The position numbers were made by a program, and so were the translations under genes. The notes under the pieces were generated by a model that was not told the DNA's origin, did no database searches, and saw only the letters and a program-made list of their open reading frames with translations. Positions 1-8,831 of a stretch of 41,864 nucleotides of DNA are shown here, piece after piece. Each line of letters begins with the position of its first letter. Position 1 is the first letter of the stretch. Source of the DNA: JAEZDR01 sp039811185 (GTDB taxonomy: Bacteria; Bacteroidota; Bacteroidia; Chitinophagales; Chitinophagaceae); assembly GCA_039811185.1 (NCBI GenBank), contig JBDHYF010000013.1, forward strand, positions 1 to 41,864, written 5' to 3'.

Positions 1-87
1 AACAACCTTTCTTCGGGAACTTATATGCTGAAAGCCATTTGTGCCGACGGCTGTGAAAGTGCAGTGAAGAAGTTTGTAAAAGAATAA
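1..87 (+). CDS. C-terminal end of a protein with a type IX secretion sorting tail (partial)
   Basis: The first 28 codons are open and end at a TAA, so this is the 3' end of a gene that begins outside the window. The tail contains LSSGTYMLKA and ends VKKFVKE. This resembles the type A C-terminal sorting domain used by the Bacteroidota type IX secretion system, where a Ser-Gly-x-Tyr strand is followed by a short basic end. It suggests an outer-membrane-exported or surface-anchored protein, but nothing can be said about its main domain. A terminator follows 26 bases after the stop. Confidence 0.7.
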   Translation, partial: NNLSSGTYMLKAICADGCESAVKKFVKE

Positions 88-112
88 GCTGAACAACGAA
101 GTTTCAGTTTTT

Positions 113-143
113 AAACCGCTCCTTTTTCAGGGGCGGTTTTTTT
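113..143 (+). terminator. Rho-independent terminator of the left-edge gene
   Basis: A ten-base stem (113-122 with 131-140, one G-T pair) with a loop of about eight bases runs directly into a T tract. It lies just behind the stop at 87 and separates that gene from the haem-uptake pair. Confidence 0.8.
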
Positions 144-439
144 GTTTAACGATGAATGCAAAATGTTGACAGCGGGCTGAACGAGGCAGTGAGTGACACG
201 GGGGACTTTGAACATTGGGCAAACGATGATCCCATTATTCTTCTTTCTCGTTTTAAATCGAATTGTCATTAAACCATGGCAATGGATTTTTTTTACAGAT
301 AATGCCTGCTCAGACGGCTTTTATTGTCATAGGAAAGTCAGTTTAAGCGCATGGGCACTGTTTTTCAAACAGGATCAGCTTTTTCTTTCTAAAATCTTGC
401 TTTCTTGCAGGCCAATTCAGTTTTTTTAATTTGAAAAAA
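144..439. other. Leader region of the haem receptor gene, no convincing gene
   Basis: This stretch of about 300 bases contains one open frame (193-429) with no recognisable family, a composition rich in Phe and Cys, and no good start, so I read it as non-coding leader. The octamer ATTGTCAT occurs twice, at 262-269 and 323-330, 61 bases apart; it could be a pair of regulator sites or chance. I found no clear TAnnTTTG promoter and no match to a cobalamin riboswitch core. Confidence 0.4.
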
Positions 440-2518
440 ATGGCAACCCCTGCTTTTTTTACACGTATAATTTTAAGTTCTTGTTGTTTTTTTAGTCTGT
501 TTTCTGTGGTAGCGCAAACGCCGGATACTTCGGCTGTTCAAGCGAATGCACGCATGTTGGACGAAGTGGTGGTTACCGGACAGTACACACCACAAGCGCT
601 GAAAAAGTCGGTTTTTCAGGTAAGGGTAATCAATGCCAACCAAATTCGCCAACAGGGCGCAACCGATGTGCTTGCCGTATTGAATACGGAAACGGGCATC
701 CGGTTTTCGACCGATTACACACTTGGGGAAACGAATGTAAATTTTATGGGAGTGAGCGGCCAGAACGTAAAAATTTTACTCGATGGAATTCCGTTGGTTG
801 ACCGGGACAATGTGCGGCAGAGCCTGAGTCAGATTGATATTAACAGCATTGAAAAAATTGAGATTGTGGAAGGCCCGATGAGTGTAATATATGGCACTGA
901 TGCGCTGGCCGGGGTAATTAATATTATTACGAAGAAACCAAAATCGGACGACGGCTTTAAAGTAACTGCCCGCCTTCAGGAAGAGAGTTCCGGCAGCCAT
1001 TACAGCCCTTTTGCCAACGACGGTCTGCATCATCAGCACCTGAGCATTTCTTATGGAAAAAACAGCTGGGCTACTACCGGTTACTTTTCGCGCAATGCCT
1101 TTGGTGGCTGGACGGGCAATGCTGCCCTTCGTGCGCAGGAGGCCAAACCAAAAGACCAATACCTCGGCGGCCTTACACTTGGCTATCGCGCAGGGAAAGC
1201 CATTACGTGGTACCGCCTCGATTATTTGAATGAAGACATTTATGTGGCGGGTGCTTTAAACCCAAATAATTTTAGGGCAAAAGATCAGCACTATTATACC
1301 GACCGCTTTACACACCAATTGCAAAACGACTGGAAACTTAACAGCAGATTCCGCCTGACCACATCCGTTTCTTATCAGGATTATAAGCGAAGAACAGAAA
1401 CGTACACGATGGATTATGTAACAGGAAATAAAACCTATGGTACAGGCGCCGGCGAACAGGACGTATCAACTTTTAAGTCGTGGTTTTTTAGAAGCACAGG
1501 GCAACTTATTTTATCGGAGAAGGTTTCTCTTCAGCCTGGACTTGAAGTAAAAAATGATGCAACTTCCGGCGAAAGGGTACAGGGTCAGCCGTCGATTACT
1601 GACTATTCCTTATTTGTATCGGCTGAAATAAAGCCGCTTCAAAAACTAAACATTCGTCCCGGTGTCCGGTTCTCAAAAAACTCTAATTACGATGCGCCGC
1701 CGGTAATCCCTTCTTTAAACGGAAAGCTTGATATCGATGAGAAAACATCGTGGCGGTTTTCTTATGCCCGCGGGTTCCGCGCGCCCATTTTACGCGAGCT
1801 GTTTTTTAATTACTTTGATGCGAACCATGCAATCGAAGGAAATCCAAACCTGAAAGCAGAAACATCTAACAGCTTCCAAACTTCCTTTACCCGGAACTGG
1901 AAGCAAACGAATGTTGTTTCATTTAACAGCAGCCTTACGGGTTTTTACAACAGTTTTCATAATCGCATCACGCTTTCAGCGGCACCGAACAACATCTATA
2001 CTTATCTGAATGTAGAGCGTTTTAAAACAACAGGTTTCGAAATGGAGAACAACTTCAAATACCGCAACCTTTCTGTAACGCTTGGCATTTCATACATTGG
2101 CCGTTATAACCTGTTCCGCGACGATCCTACAATTCCTTCCAACGACCTGCCGGAGTTTTTGTGGTCGCCGGAAATCAACACCAACATCAGCTATCAGTTT
2201 CCAAAGCTGCGTGCCAACGTGAGCCTGAATTACAAGTATACCGGTAAATTGCCGCGCTATACTTCCGAGTTTAACGCCACAACAGGCAAGGACGAAGTTT
2301 ATCTTACTTCTATGGCTGCTTATAACTGGGCGGACCTAACGATCAGCAAAGACTTCCTGAAATTTTTTACGCTCCAGACAGGCATTAAAAATCTGTTCGA
2401 TGTAGTGCGGATTGATAATGCAGTTGAAAACGGCGGCATCATGCACACATCGCCCAATCCGGTGTTGATGGGCTTTGGCCGTTCTTATTTTATCGGCTTA
2501 TCATTTCAATTAAAATAA
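440..2518 (+). CDS. TonB-dependent outer membrane receptor, probable haem receptor (HmuR-like)
   Basis: The protein has 692 residues from ATG 440; an in-frame TTG at 431 would add Met-Lys-Lys and a more basic signal-peptide start. A signal peptide ends near VVAQ. A TonB-box-like segment (DEVVVTG) precedes the plug domain (about 45-165, with GPMSVIYGTDALAGVINI), and a 22-strand barrel fills the rest, ending in the aromatic-rich terminal strand. FRAP (446-449) and NPNL (468-471) flank His463, like the FRAP/NPDL boxes of known haem receptors. The next gene encodes a HmuY-like lipoprotein, which supports haem rather than siderophore uptake. Haem as the substrate is inferred from these motifs and the neighbour. 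Confidence 0.88.
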   Translation: MATPAFFTRIILSSCCFFSLFSVVAQTPDTSAVQANARMLDEVVVTGQYTPQALKKSVFQVRVINANQIRQQGATDVLAVLNTETGIRFSTDYTLGETNVNFMGVSGQNVKILLDGIPLVDRDNVRQSLSQIDINSIEKIEIVEGPMSVIYGTDALAGVINIITKKPKSDDGFKVTARLQEESSGSHYSPFANDGLHHQHLSISYGKNSWATTGYFSRNAFGGWTGNAALRAQEAKPKDQYLGGLTLGYRAGKAITWYRLDYLNEDIYVAGALNPNNFRAKDQHYYTDRFTHQLQNDWKLNSRFRLTTSVSYQDYKRRTETYTMDYVTGNKTYGTGAGEQDVSTFKSWFFRSTGQLILSEKVSLQPGLEVKNDATSGERVQGQPSITDYSLFVSAEIKPLQKLNIRPGVRFSKNSNYDAPPVIPSLNGKLDIDEKTSWRFSYARGFRAPILRELFFNYFDANHAIEGNPNLKAETSNSFQTSFTRNWKQTNVVSFNSSLTGFYNSFHNRITLSAAPNNIYTYLNVERFKTTGFEMENNFKYRNLSVTLGISYIGRYNLFRDDPTIPSNDLPEFLWSPEINTNISYQFPKLRANVSLNYKYTGKLPRYTSEFNATTGKDEVYLTSMAAYNWADLTISKDFLKFFTLQTGIKNLFDVVRIDNAVENGGIMHTSPNPVLMGFGRSYFIGLSFQLK

Positions 2519-2538
2519 TCTTTATAAAACAAGAAAAT

Positions 2539-3585
2539 ATGAATAAGAAACTCCTTCCCTTGTTAATGGCAGTTGTATGCACCGGAATGGTAGCCTGTAA
2601 GAAAGAGGATAATTTTAATCCGACCATCCTTCCGTCTGATGGAAAGGTACAGTCGCTTAACGGTGGCCCCGGGGGCGCAAATGCCCGCAACTCGGTTTTT
2701 CTCGATTTGAGTTCTGACAGCCAGGATTCTGTTAATCGCTCAGGTTGGGATCTTGGCTTTTATTGTGGCAACGATTTTCGCGTTATTTTAAATTACACGG
2801 CGTCTGCGGGAGCAATGGTGACCACGAAAACTGATTTGACACAAGTGGGTGCGGCCGATACAGTGGGCTTAACGCTGGCAGTAAACCACAACGATCCTCA
2901 GCCCACAGAGTTTGCTTATTTCGACGCCATATCCGGCAACATTCACAATACGCTGATTCCGGAGATTTCCGCCAACAGCAGCGACAATAAAGTTGTTATT
3001 TTAAACAGAGGAACAGGCGGCGGAATTGCAGCCCGGCCCTGGATGAAATTGAAAATTAACCGAAGCGCAAACGGCGGATATGTTCTTCAGTACGCAAGGA
3101 TTACAGAAACCAATTTCCAAACCGTAGAAATACCAAAGGATGCGGCTTACAACTTCAACTTTGTGTCGCTTAACAACGGAGCGTTGGTGAAAGTAGAACC
3201 GAAAAAAGCTGAATGGGACATTGTCTGGACTTATTCGTTAAACCAAACGTCTTTCGGAGCCGGTATGGTTCCTTATAATTTTTCCGATTTAGTTGCCATT
3301 AACACAATGGGTGGTGTGCAGGCGGCGAAGGTTATGACCAGTGTGGTGAGTTATGCCGACTACAAGCTTGAAAATGTGGCAACTACTTCCTTTAGCAGCG
3401 ACAGATGGGTTATTGGCGGCAATTGGCGCCTTTCTTCCCCTACTGCTGCAAGCGTGTACACCGACAGATTTTTTGTGGTGAAAGATGGTGCCGGCAATGT
3501 GTACAAGCTGAAGTTTGTTTCGTTTCATGCAAATGATGGCGGCGTACGCGGATATCCGGTTGTGGAATATAAGCTGGTGAAATAA
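2539..3585 (+). CDS. HmuY-family haem-binding lipoprotein
   Basis: This 348-residue protein starts 20 bases after the receptor stop, so the two are probably co-transcribed. It has a lipoprotein signal with the lipid-attachment Cys at residue 20 (GMVAC). The body has the all-beta pattern and the repeated Trp-Asp segments (WDLGFY near 71 and WDIVWTY near 226) that I associate with the HmuY family. In Porphyromonas gingivalis, HmuY takes haem from host proteins and passes it to the receptor HmuR. Which residues bind the iron here cannot be told by eye; several His and Met are available. The family call rests on motif memory and context rather than on an alignment. Confidence 0.75.
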   Translation: MNKKLLPLLMAVVCTGMVACKKEDNFNPTILPSDGKVQSLNGGPGGANARNSVFLDLSSDSQDSVNRSGWDLGFYCGNDFRVILNYTASAGAMVTTKTDLTQVGAADTVGLTLAVNHNDPQPTEFAYFDAISGNIHNTLIPEISANSSDNKVVILNRGTGGGIAARPWMKLKINRSANGGYVLQYARITETNFQTVEIPKDAAYNFNFVSLNNGALVKVEPKKAEWDIVWTYSLNQTSFGAGMVPYNFSDLVAINTMGGVQAAKVMTSVVSYADYKLENVATTSFSSDRWVIGGNWRLSSPTAASVYTDRFFVVKDGAGNVYKLKFVSFHANDGGVRGYPVVEYKLVK

Positions 3586-3661
3586 ACAGCGAAACCGGTG
3601 CGTGGATAGGCTACCGACAACAGACGATTATAACCCCTTTTCATACGTACGGAAGTTTAAT

Positions 3662-3689
3662 GGCCTTTGTTTCTACGAAGGCCGTTTTT
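3662..3689 (+). terminator. Terminator of the haem-uptake pair
   Basis: The stem GGCCTT (3662-3667) pairs with AAGGCC (3678-3683) and is followed by a run of five T. It sits between the convergent HmuY-like and OB-fold genes, and only the plus strand carries a T tract. Confidence 0.7.
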
Positions 3690-3742
3690 CATGGAGAGAA
3701 GCCGGGCAACGGTTTTCGATGTTTGTAGTTCACATACGTTTG

Positions 3743-4159
3743 TTACTCTTCTTCATTAATTTGATTTTCGTTTTTTACCACAATTGCGGGTTTGCCTTTG
3801 TGTCGGGTGAGTTTACCCACAATGCAGAAACGTTTGTTCACCATTTTTTCCTCCGGGTTATAGGAAAATTTTTCCCTTACTGATTTAGGGATGAAGATGG
3901 TAAATTTCTGCTCCGGAAAATGGCCGCCCACATACAACTCCGATCCGCGGTCTTTCGAAATATTCGGCAACTTTACCTCGGTCACACGGTCGCAAATTTT
4001 CACCGTTTTCCCGCGATATGCCGCAAGCTGATCAATGGTGATGCGAACTGCGTTTTTAAACTCCTCGCTTCGATCCACCTTTTTTTGTATACTGTTAGGT
4101 TGAGCAAAACTTCCCACAAAGCATACACACATCGCTACTAATAGATACATCTTTTTCAT
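3743..4159 (-). CDS. Small secreted OB-fold protein
   Basis: The protein has 138 residues and a signal peptide (MKKMYLLVAMCVCFVGSFAQ). The mature part follows the pattern of an OB-fold of the tRNA_anti or nucleic-acid-binding type: a strand with RGKTVKICDRV, a central strand around ELYVGGHFP, the segment FTIFIP, and a C-terminal CIVGKLTRHKGKPAIVV. In related exported proteins this fold serves as a ligand- or nucleic-acid-binding module, often without known function. It begins 41 bases after the DAHP synthase gene on the same strand, so it may be the last gene of that operon. The acidic C-terminal tail (NEEE) is not part of the fold. Confidence 0.7.
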   Translation of the reverse strand: MKKMYLLVAMCVCFVGSFAQPNSIQKKVDRSEEFKNAVRITIDQLAAYRGKTVKICDRVTEVKLPNISKDRGSELYVGGHFPEQKFTIFIPKSVREKFSYNPEEKMVNKRFCIVGKLTRHKGKPAIVVKNENQINEEE

Positions 4160-4200
4160 GCGGAGATTGCATCCAAATTAACGCCAAACAAGTGGTACCA

Positions 4201-5265
4201 CTAACTGCCCTGACTGCTGCTGTTAAAAACTTCCGTCTGGTGGCGGATGCTTTCGGAGTGGATTGCTTCCATATATTTTTCAATAAACTCGGTTGCAAGA
4301 TGGAGCTTTTCGCCTTTGGCAGCAGCATTCTGCAAAATCTCTGTCCACCTGCCCGTTTGCACAATCGTTAAACCTTTTTCTTTTTTATAGGCGCTGAGGC
4401 TGCGCACAATTTTCATACGGTCGCTGATGAGGCTGAAGAGTTCATCGTCGATACAATCAATTTTTCTTCTTAGTTCTTCTATCAGCGGATGCAGTTCGGC
4501 GCTTTCTTCTCTTCGCCATATTAAAGCGTCGAGCATTTCTTTCAGGCGCAATGGCGTAATCTGCTGAGCGGCATCGCTCCAAGCCTGGTCCGGACGATTG
4601 TGCGACTCAATCATTAGTCCATCATAATTTAAGTCGATGGACTTCTGACATACTTCCAACAGCCCATCTCTTTTTCCTACAATGTGCGATGGATCGCAAA
4701 GGAGGGCATGTGCCGGATAGCGGTTTTTCATTTCTATTGCGAGATCCCAGAGCGGGTTGTTTCGATAGTCGGTACTTCGGTAGGTGTGAAACCCTCGATG
4801 TACAAGACCAAGATCGATGATGCCGGCATTCAGCAACCGGTCGGCCCCTCCGCTCCATAAATCGATATCCGGTTGCACAGGGTTTTTTATGAGCACGCTG
4901 ATGGATACACCCTTCAGCGAATCAGCAATCTCCTGCACACTGAAAGGGTTTCCGGTGGTACGTGCCCCCAACCAAATAATGTCAATTCCATATTTCAGCG
5001 CCATCTCTACATGATAAGGCGAAGCTACTTCGACGGCAATGGGCAGTCCGGTTTTCTGTTTCGCCTGCTGCATCCATTCAAGTCCCGGTAATCCTACTCC
5101 CGCAAAGGTTTCAGGCCTCGTCCTCGGCTTCCAGATGCCCGCCCTCAGCGCGTTTATTTTTCCGGTTTGCGATAGTTGCACGGCTGTGCTCATGAGTTGC
5201 TCTTCCGTTTCGGCGCTGCAAGGCCCGGCAATAATAAAAGGCTTTTGGGTAGTGTTGAAAAACAT
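4201..5265 (-). CDS. Bifunctional 3-deoxy-7-phosphoheptulonate synthase / chorismate mutase type II
   Basis: This 354-residue fusion joins a class I DAHP synthase of the KDSA-like subfamily (about 1-260) to an AroQ-type chorismate mutase (about 265-354). Visible synthase motifs are FIIAGPCSAET at the N-terminus, GIWKPRTRPETFAG, HRGFHTY and CDPSHIVGKRDGL. The mutase part shows the helix pattern RRKIDCIDDELFSLISDRM followed by KKEKG. It condenses phosphoenolpyruvate with erythrose 4-phosphate at the entry to the shikimate pathway and also turns chorismate to prephenate; such fusions are usually feedback controlled through the mutase domain. I chose ATG 5265, since the extra 22 codons upstream lie inside the peptidase gene and are not conserved-looking. 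The gene starts 7 bases after that peptidase. Confidence 0.93.
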   Translation of the reverse strand: MFFNTTQKPFIIAGPCSAETEEQLMSTAVQLSQTGKINALRAGIWKPRTRPETFAGVGLPGLEWMQQAKQKTGLPIAVEVASPYHVEMALKYGIDIIWLGARTTGNPFSVQEIADSLKGVSISVLIKNPVQPDIDLWSGGADRLLNAGIIDLGLVHRGFHTYRSTDYRNNPLWDLAIEMKNRYPAHALLCDPSHIVGKRDGLLEVCQKSIDLNYDGLMIESHNRPDQAWSDAAQQITPLRLKEMLDALIWRREESAELHPLIEELRRKIDCIDDELFSLISDRMKIVRSLSAYKKEKGLTIVQTGRWTEILQNAAAKGEKLHLATEFIEKYMEAIHSESIRHQTEVFNSSSQGS

Positions 5266-5272
5266 CGTTCTG

Positions 5273-6937
5273 CTAATTGGATTTAACCTCTTTAACAAGG
5301 ATATAGTACTGATCTTCCAGCTCCGAAACAAATGCCCCGGATTTAAATTTCTCCGGCAACGGCATTTGCTGCCAGCTTTCAGCCGGCTGCAAAGTTATTG
5401 CTGCTCCGCCCGCAGAAAAGTGAATGGGTAGATAAAAACCGGGCACACAGTTAACATAGCGGTAGTAAAGCTTTTTGTGCCTGCGATAAAATTCGAGAAC
5501 AGGAATTTTAACCGAACGCAAATACTGATTAAAAAAAGTAGTGTAGTTCGTCCCAAGCTGTGAGCTGATATAGTTTTCTATCTGAGAAGTTGTTACGGTT
5601 TGGTGATAGAACTGTCTGTTTAATCCGCGAAGCATTGCGCGGAACAAATCGTCGTTTCCAACGCTGTGCCGGAGGGTTTGCAGCATGTTTTCTCCCTTAT
5701 AGTAAATGTCCGGGCCGGGAGCGTTCTGTACACTATAGGCGCCAACCATCGGTTTTTTATTTTCAATGTTTTTTCGCACCCCCACGCAGTAGCGATTACC
5801 TGATTGCTTTCCGTAGTGGTAGTCGAGATAAAGCACTTCCGAAAAACTTGTAAAGCTTTCGTGTATCCACATATCGGCAACATCGCCTGCGCTGATATTG
5901 TTGCCAAACCATTCATGGCCGCTTTCGTGTACAATAATAAAATCGAATTTCATTCCTTCGCCGCTGCCGCTTAGGTCTCTCCCCAAATATCCGTTTTGAA
6001 ATCCGTTTCCGTAAGCAATTGCAGATTGATGCTCCATGCCCAAATGCGGCGCTTCCACCAACTTGTAACCATCTTCATAAAAAGGGTAGGGGCCAAACCA
6101 GTATTCCATACTTCTCAGCATCTTCTTCGTTTGTTGAAATTGTTGTTCGGCCTTTTCGGCGTTCTGCGCCAGGAAATAGTAGTCGATGTTTAACACGCCG
6201 CTTTCTCCGCAAAAAGTATCTCGCCGCTGCACATAATTGCCAATGTAAGGAACGATGTTGTAAAGGTTGATGGGATTTTTTACTTCCCATGTAAACCGCA
6301 TTTTTCCTGAAGAGGTGTCGTTAATTTTTTGGATCAGACGGCCGTTAGAAACAACTTGAATTCCTTCCGGAACATGGACAGATAGTGATGCGCCAAAATC
6401 AGGCTCGTCGGAGGGATGATCCTTACAGGGAAACCAGGCGCTTGCACCCAAACCCTGAACGGCAGCGCTGATCCACGGATTTCCGCCTTCGTCGGTCTTC
6501 CAAATCCATCCACCATCCCATGGCGGGTGAACAGCCGCTTTCGGAACACCCGAGAAACTCATTCTGATGCGGTAATTGCTCCCGGCTTCACAACCGGGAA
6601 AAGTGATGCGTACAATGTTACTGTCGGCGTACTGTATAAACGGCAGCGGTCGCCATCCGTCCACTCGTTCCAGTGCAACGGCATTCAGTTTCATCGGTTG
6701 CTGCAAGTCAATTTGCATGAGGCTTTCAGCGCGGGTAGCACGAAACAGCAACGACACTTGCCCTTGAATACTCCTATTCCGGAAATCGGGCTCCACTTCA
6801 ATATCATATCGTAAAACATTCCACCAACTGCGCTCCGCATTCAGGCCGCCTCGGAGCGAATCAGCGCGTGTAAACGTGGTTTGTGCCTGTGCCATGCTGG
6901 ACGCCAAAAAGAGGCAGACAATGACGAATGCTTTCAT
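5273..6937 (-). CDS. M1-family zinc metallopeptidase, exported
   Basis: The protein has 554 residues with a signal peptide ending near AQA. An N-terminal beta-rich domain (about 30-260) leads into a thermolysin-like domain with GMEHQSA, the family's exopeptidase motif in variant form (GxMEN is typical). The zinc site is HESGHEW: His337, Glu338 and His341, with Glu360 in the IHESF segment 19 residues later, the spacing expected for M1. A Tyr-containing C-terminal part (DIYYKGENML) matches the transition-state tyrosine region. It probably cleaves N-terminal residues from peptides in the periplasm. The family's long C-terminal helical domain is missing, as in other short bacterial members. It is the first gene of a minus-strand group with the DAHP synthase. 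Confidence 0.92.
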   Translation of the reverse strand: MKAFVIVCLFLASSMAQAQTTFTRADSLRGGLNAERSWWNVLRYDIEVEPDFRNRSIQGQVSLLFRATRAESLMQIDLQQPMKLNAVALERVDGWRPLPFIQYADSNIVRITFPGCEAGSNYRIRMSFSGVPKAAVHPPWDGGWIWKTDEGGNPWISAAVQGLGASAWFPCKDHPSDEPDFGASLSVHVPEGIQVVSNGRLIQKINDTSSGKMRFTWEVKNPINLYNIVPYIGNYVQRRDTFCGESGVLNIDYYFLAQNAEKAEQQFQQTKKMLRSMEYWFGPYPFYEDGYKLVEAPHLGMEHQSAIAYGNGFQNGYLGRDLSGSGEGMKFDFIIVHESGHEWFGNNISAGDVADMWIHESFTSFSEVLYLDYHYGKQSGNRYCVGVRKNIENKKPMVGAYSVQNAPGPDIYYKGENMLQTLRHSVGNDDLFRAMLRGLNRQFYHQTVTTSQIENYISSQLGTNYTTFFNQYLRSVKIPVLEFYRRHKKLYYRYVNCVPGFYLPIHFSAGGAAITLQPAESWQQMPLPEKFKSGAFVSELEDQYYILVKEVKSN

Positions 6938-7151
6938 TTCTTAAATGTTGATGCAAAATAAGCCTGAAAACAGCAGACAGGCCATAGTTTTTCTGCAAGG
7001 AGAAAGACGTGATATCGTACGAAAGACCTGTTTTTTTTTGCTTAGAAACAGGCATTATGCAGCAGGATGGCATTGGTTTTGGTCTGATGAAGGTGCTACT
7101 GAAGATCTGGCTTACTGTTATCAAGGTAATCACCTCTCTTCTTCCCACAAA
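6938..7151. other. Intergenic, nothing recognised
   Basis: About 210 bases between the M1 peptidase start and the terminator of the small minus-strand gene. Open frames across it on both strands look like chance (odd composition, no family). A 7-bp inverted repeat (CCTGTTT with AAACAGG, about 7027-7055) encloses a T run but has no T tract in a useful position. Confidence 0.3.
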
Positions 7152-7175
7152 AAGAGCCATCGCGAAATGGCTCTT
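7152..7175 (-). terminator. Rho-independent terminator for the 55-residue minus-strand gene
   Basis: A perfect 9-bp stem (7152-7160 with 7167-7175) and a 6-base loop are followed on the minus strand by a short T run. It lies 10 bases beyond the stop of the small gene at 7186, which supports that gene being transcribed. Confidence 0.7.
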
Positions 7176-7185
7176 CTTCATTTAA

Positions 7186-7353
7186 CTATTTCCTTTTCTG
7201 TTTTCGGCTTCTCACTTCTTTTTCGTTATGCGTTACGTCATCGCCTTTGTAATTGTACTCTTCATTTTTACGGCTGTCTAAATTGTCCCTTACATCAGGC
7301 CGCTGTCTGCTTCCACTGTTTCTGTTTTCATTTTTCATAGCGCAATTTTTCAT
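7186..7353 (-). CDS. Small, highly charged conserved-looking protein of 55 residues
   Basis: Minus-strand frame from ATG 7353 (also in-frame ATGs at 7356 and 7338) to TAG at 7186. The product is very hydrophilic: Asn, Arg, Lys, Asp and Glu dominate, with the segments RPDVRDNLDSRKNEE and KGDDVTHNEKE and a basic end RSRKQKRK. I recall similar short Bacteroidota proteins with a GDDVTHN-type segment, but have no name or function for them. No signal peptide or membrane segment is present, and the protein is probably disordered. A terminator follows 10 bases downstream and the upstream gene is divergent, so it is a single-gene unit. The Met at 7338 gives MKNENRN and may be the true start. Confidence 0.65.
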   Translation of the reverse strand: MKNCAMKNENRNSGSRQRPDVRDNLDSRKNEEYNYKGDDVTHNEKEVRSRKQKRK

Positions 7354-7449
7354 CATTGTATGAGAAAAATGTACCAGAAAAGGCTAATCCTTCCTTAAGC
7401 GCGTGGCATAGTTCTTTCTTTGTTTTCGGGTTTATCCAACTCGTTAAAT

Positions 7450-8730
7450 ATGAAAGTAGTTATTGTAGGCGGAGGTTTTGCTGGTGTTAACCTTGCCATG
7501 AATTTAAACAACAGGGAAAACATCGAGATACTGTTGATAGATCGGTTTAACCATCACCAGTTTCAGCCTTTGTTTTATCAGGTTGCTACCGCCTCCATCG
7601 ATGCGTCCAATATCTCTTTCCCCTTTCGTAAGGCATTTCAAAAAAGCAAAAACTTCCGTTTCCGCCTGGCCGATTTACATTCTGTTCATCCGGATGAAAA
7701 CCTCATCAATACAAGCATCGGGCGCTTTCATTACGACGTTTTGGTGATTGCCACCGGATGTACCACGAATTTTTTCGGAAACCATCAGATGGAAAATTTT
7801 TCTTTTCCGATGAAGTCGACAGTGGAAGCGCTCAATCTGCGCGACCGTTTTTTTCAGTTGCTTGAAGATGCACTTTGTTATAAAAATGATGAATACGAAT
7901 ACCGTAAGCGGTTGTCGGTGGTAGTGGTGGGTGGGGGCGCTACAGGAGTGGAGGTTTCAGGTGCGCTGGCTGATATGCGCCGGCATATACTTCCCAAAGA
8001 TTATCCCGATCTGGACTTGGATAAAATGACCATTTATCTGTTAGAAGGTCAGGGTAAACTGTTAGGCGCCATGAGTGAAAAAAGCAGTGCCGACAGCAAG
8101 CATTATTTGGAGAAAATTGGCGTTGACATCAGGTTAAACACCATTGTAAAATCATACGACGGAGAGGTGGTTACACTCAATAATGGCGATGAGATTCCGG
8201 CAAAAATTGTCATCTGGGCAGCGGGCATCACCGGAAATCTTCCCGCCGGGTTTAATGAGGCCCTCGTGGTGAGAGGGAACCGCATCAAAGTCGACCGCTT
8301 CAATAAAGTGTTGAACACCCAAAACATTTATGCCATCGGCGACATCGCTTACATGGAAACCCCCAAGTATCCGAGAGGCCATCCTCAGGTGGCAAACGTG
8401 GCAAAAAATCAGGGAAAACTGCTTGCCAAAAACCTGTTGCGACAGTTATCAAACAAGCCGCTAAAACCATACGAATACGACGATCAGGGTAGTATGGCAA
8501 CGGTCGGCCGCGGGCTTGCAGTGGTTGATCTTCCAAACAAGTGGCACTTTAATGGTGCATTTGCATGGTTTGCGTGGATGACGGTGCACTTATTCTTACT
8601 ATTAGGCATCAAAAACAGGGTACAGGTATTTGTAAACTGGATATATAAATACTTCACCTACGATCAAAACCTGAGGCTGATTTTTAAAGACCTGCGGAAG
8701 GATGCGCTTCAGGAGAACGAGGTGAAATGA
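7450..8730 (+). CDS. ndh: Type II NADH dehydrogenase (NDH-2), FAD-dependent
   Basis: The product has 426 residues from ATG 7450; an upstream in-frame ATG at 7420 would put ten unlikely residues before the nucleotide-binding strand. MKVVIVGGGFAG is the FAD-binding Rossmann motif, VVVVGGGATGVE is the NAD(H)-binding one, and YAIGDIAY is the second FAD contact typical of this family. The C-terminal part (WMTVHLFLLLG and the basic-aromatic residues after it) fits the membrane-surface anchor of NDH-2. It transfers electrons from NADH to quinone without pumping protons. Sulfide:quinone reductases are related, but the paired Cys residues they use are not visible here. Confidence 0.9.
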   Translation: MKVVIVGGGFAGVNLAMNLNNRENIEILLIDRFNHHQFQPLFYQVATASIDASNISFPFRKAFQKSKNFRFRLADLHSVHPDENLINTSIGRFHYDVLVIATGCTTNFFGNHQMENFSFPMKSTVEALNLRDRFFQLLEDALCYKNDEYEYRKRLSVVVVGGGATGVEVSGALADMRRHILPKDYPDLDLDKMTIYLLEGQGKLLGAMSEKSSADSKHYLEKIGVDIRLNTIVKSYDGEVVTLNNGDEIPAKIVIWAAGITGNLPAGFNEALVVRGNRIKVDRFNKVLNTQNIYAIGDIAYMETPKYPRGHPQVANVAKNQGKLLAKNLLRQLSNKPLKPYEYDDQGSMATVGRGLAVVDLPNKWHFNGAFAWFAWMTVHLFLLLGIKNRVQVFVNWIYKYFTYDQNLRLIFKDLRKDALQENEVK

Positions 8731-8831
8731 AATCTTTCATGCACATCTTCTTCAAATTAATTATTTTTATTATTATTGAATTAATAAGATAGCAACCCAT
8801 GCTTTGTCTTTATCATTTAATTTGTAACTGA

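Noticed and set aside
193..429. 78-residue open frame before the haem receptor
   Set aside because: No family pattern, biased to Phe and Cys, no clear start; the region reads as leader.
144..439. Cobalamin riboswitch before the TonB receptor
   Set aside because: No B12-box core could be found; receptor motifs point to haem.
3602..3883. 93-residue plus-strand frame
   Set aside because: It spans a terminator and the antisense of the OB-fold gene, which has a signal peptide and domain pattern.
6945..7340. 131-residue plus-strand frame
   Set aside because: It runs through a minus-strand terminator and the antisense of the small charged gene, with no family pattern.
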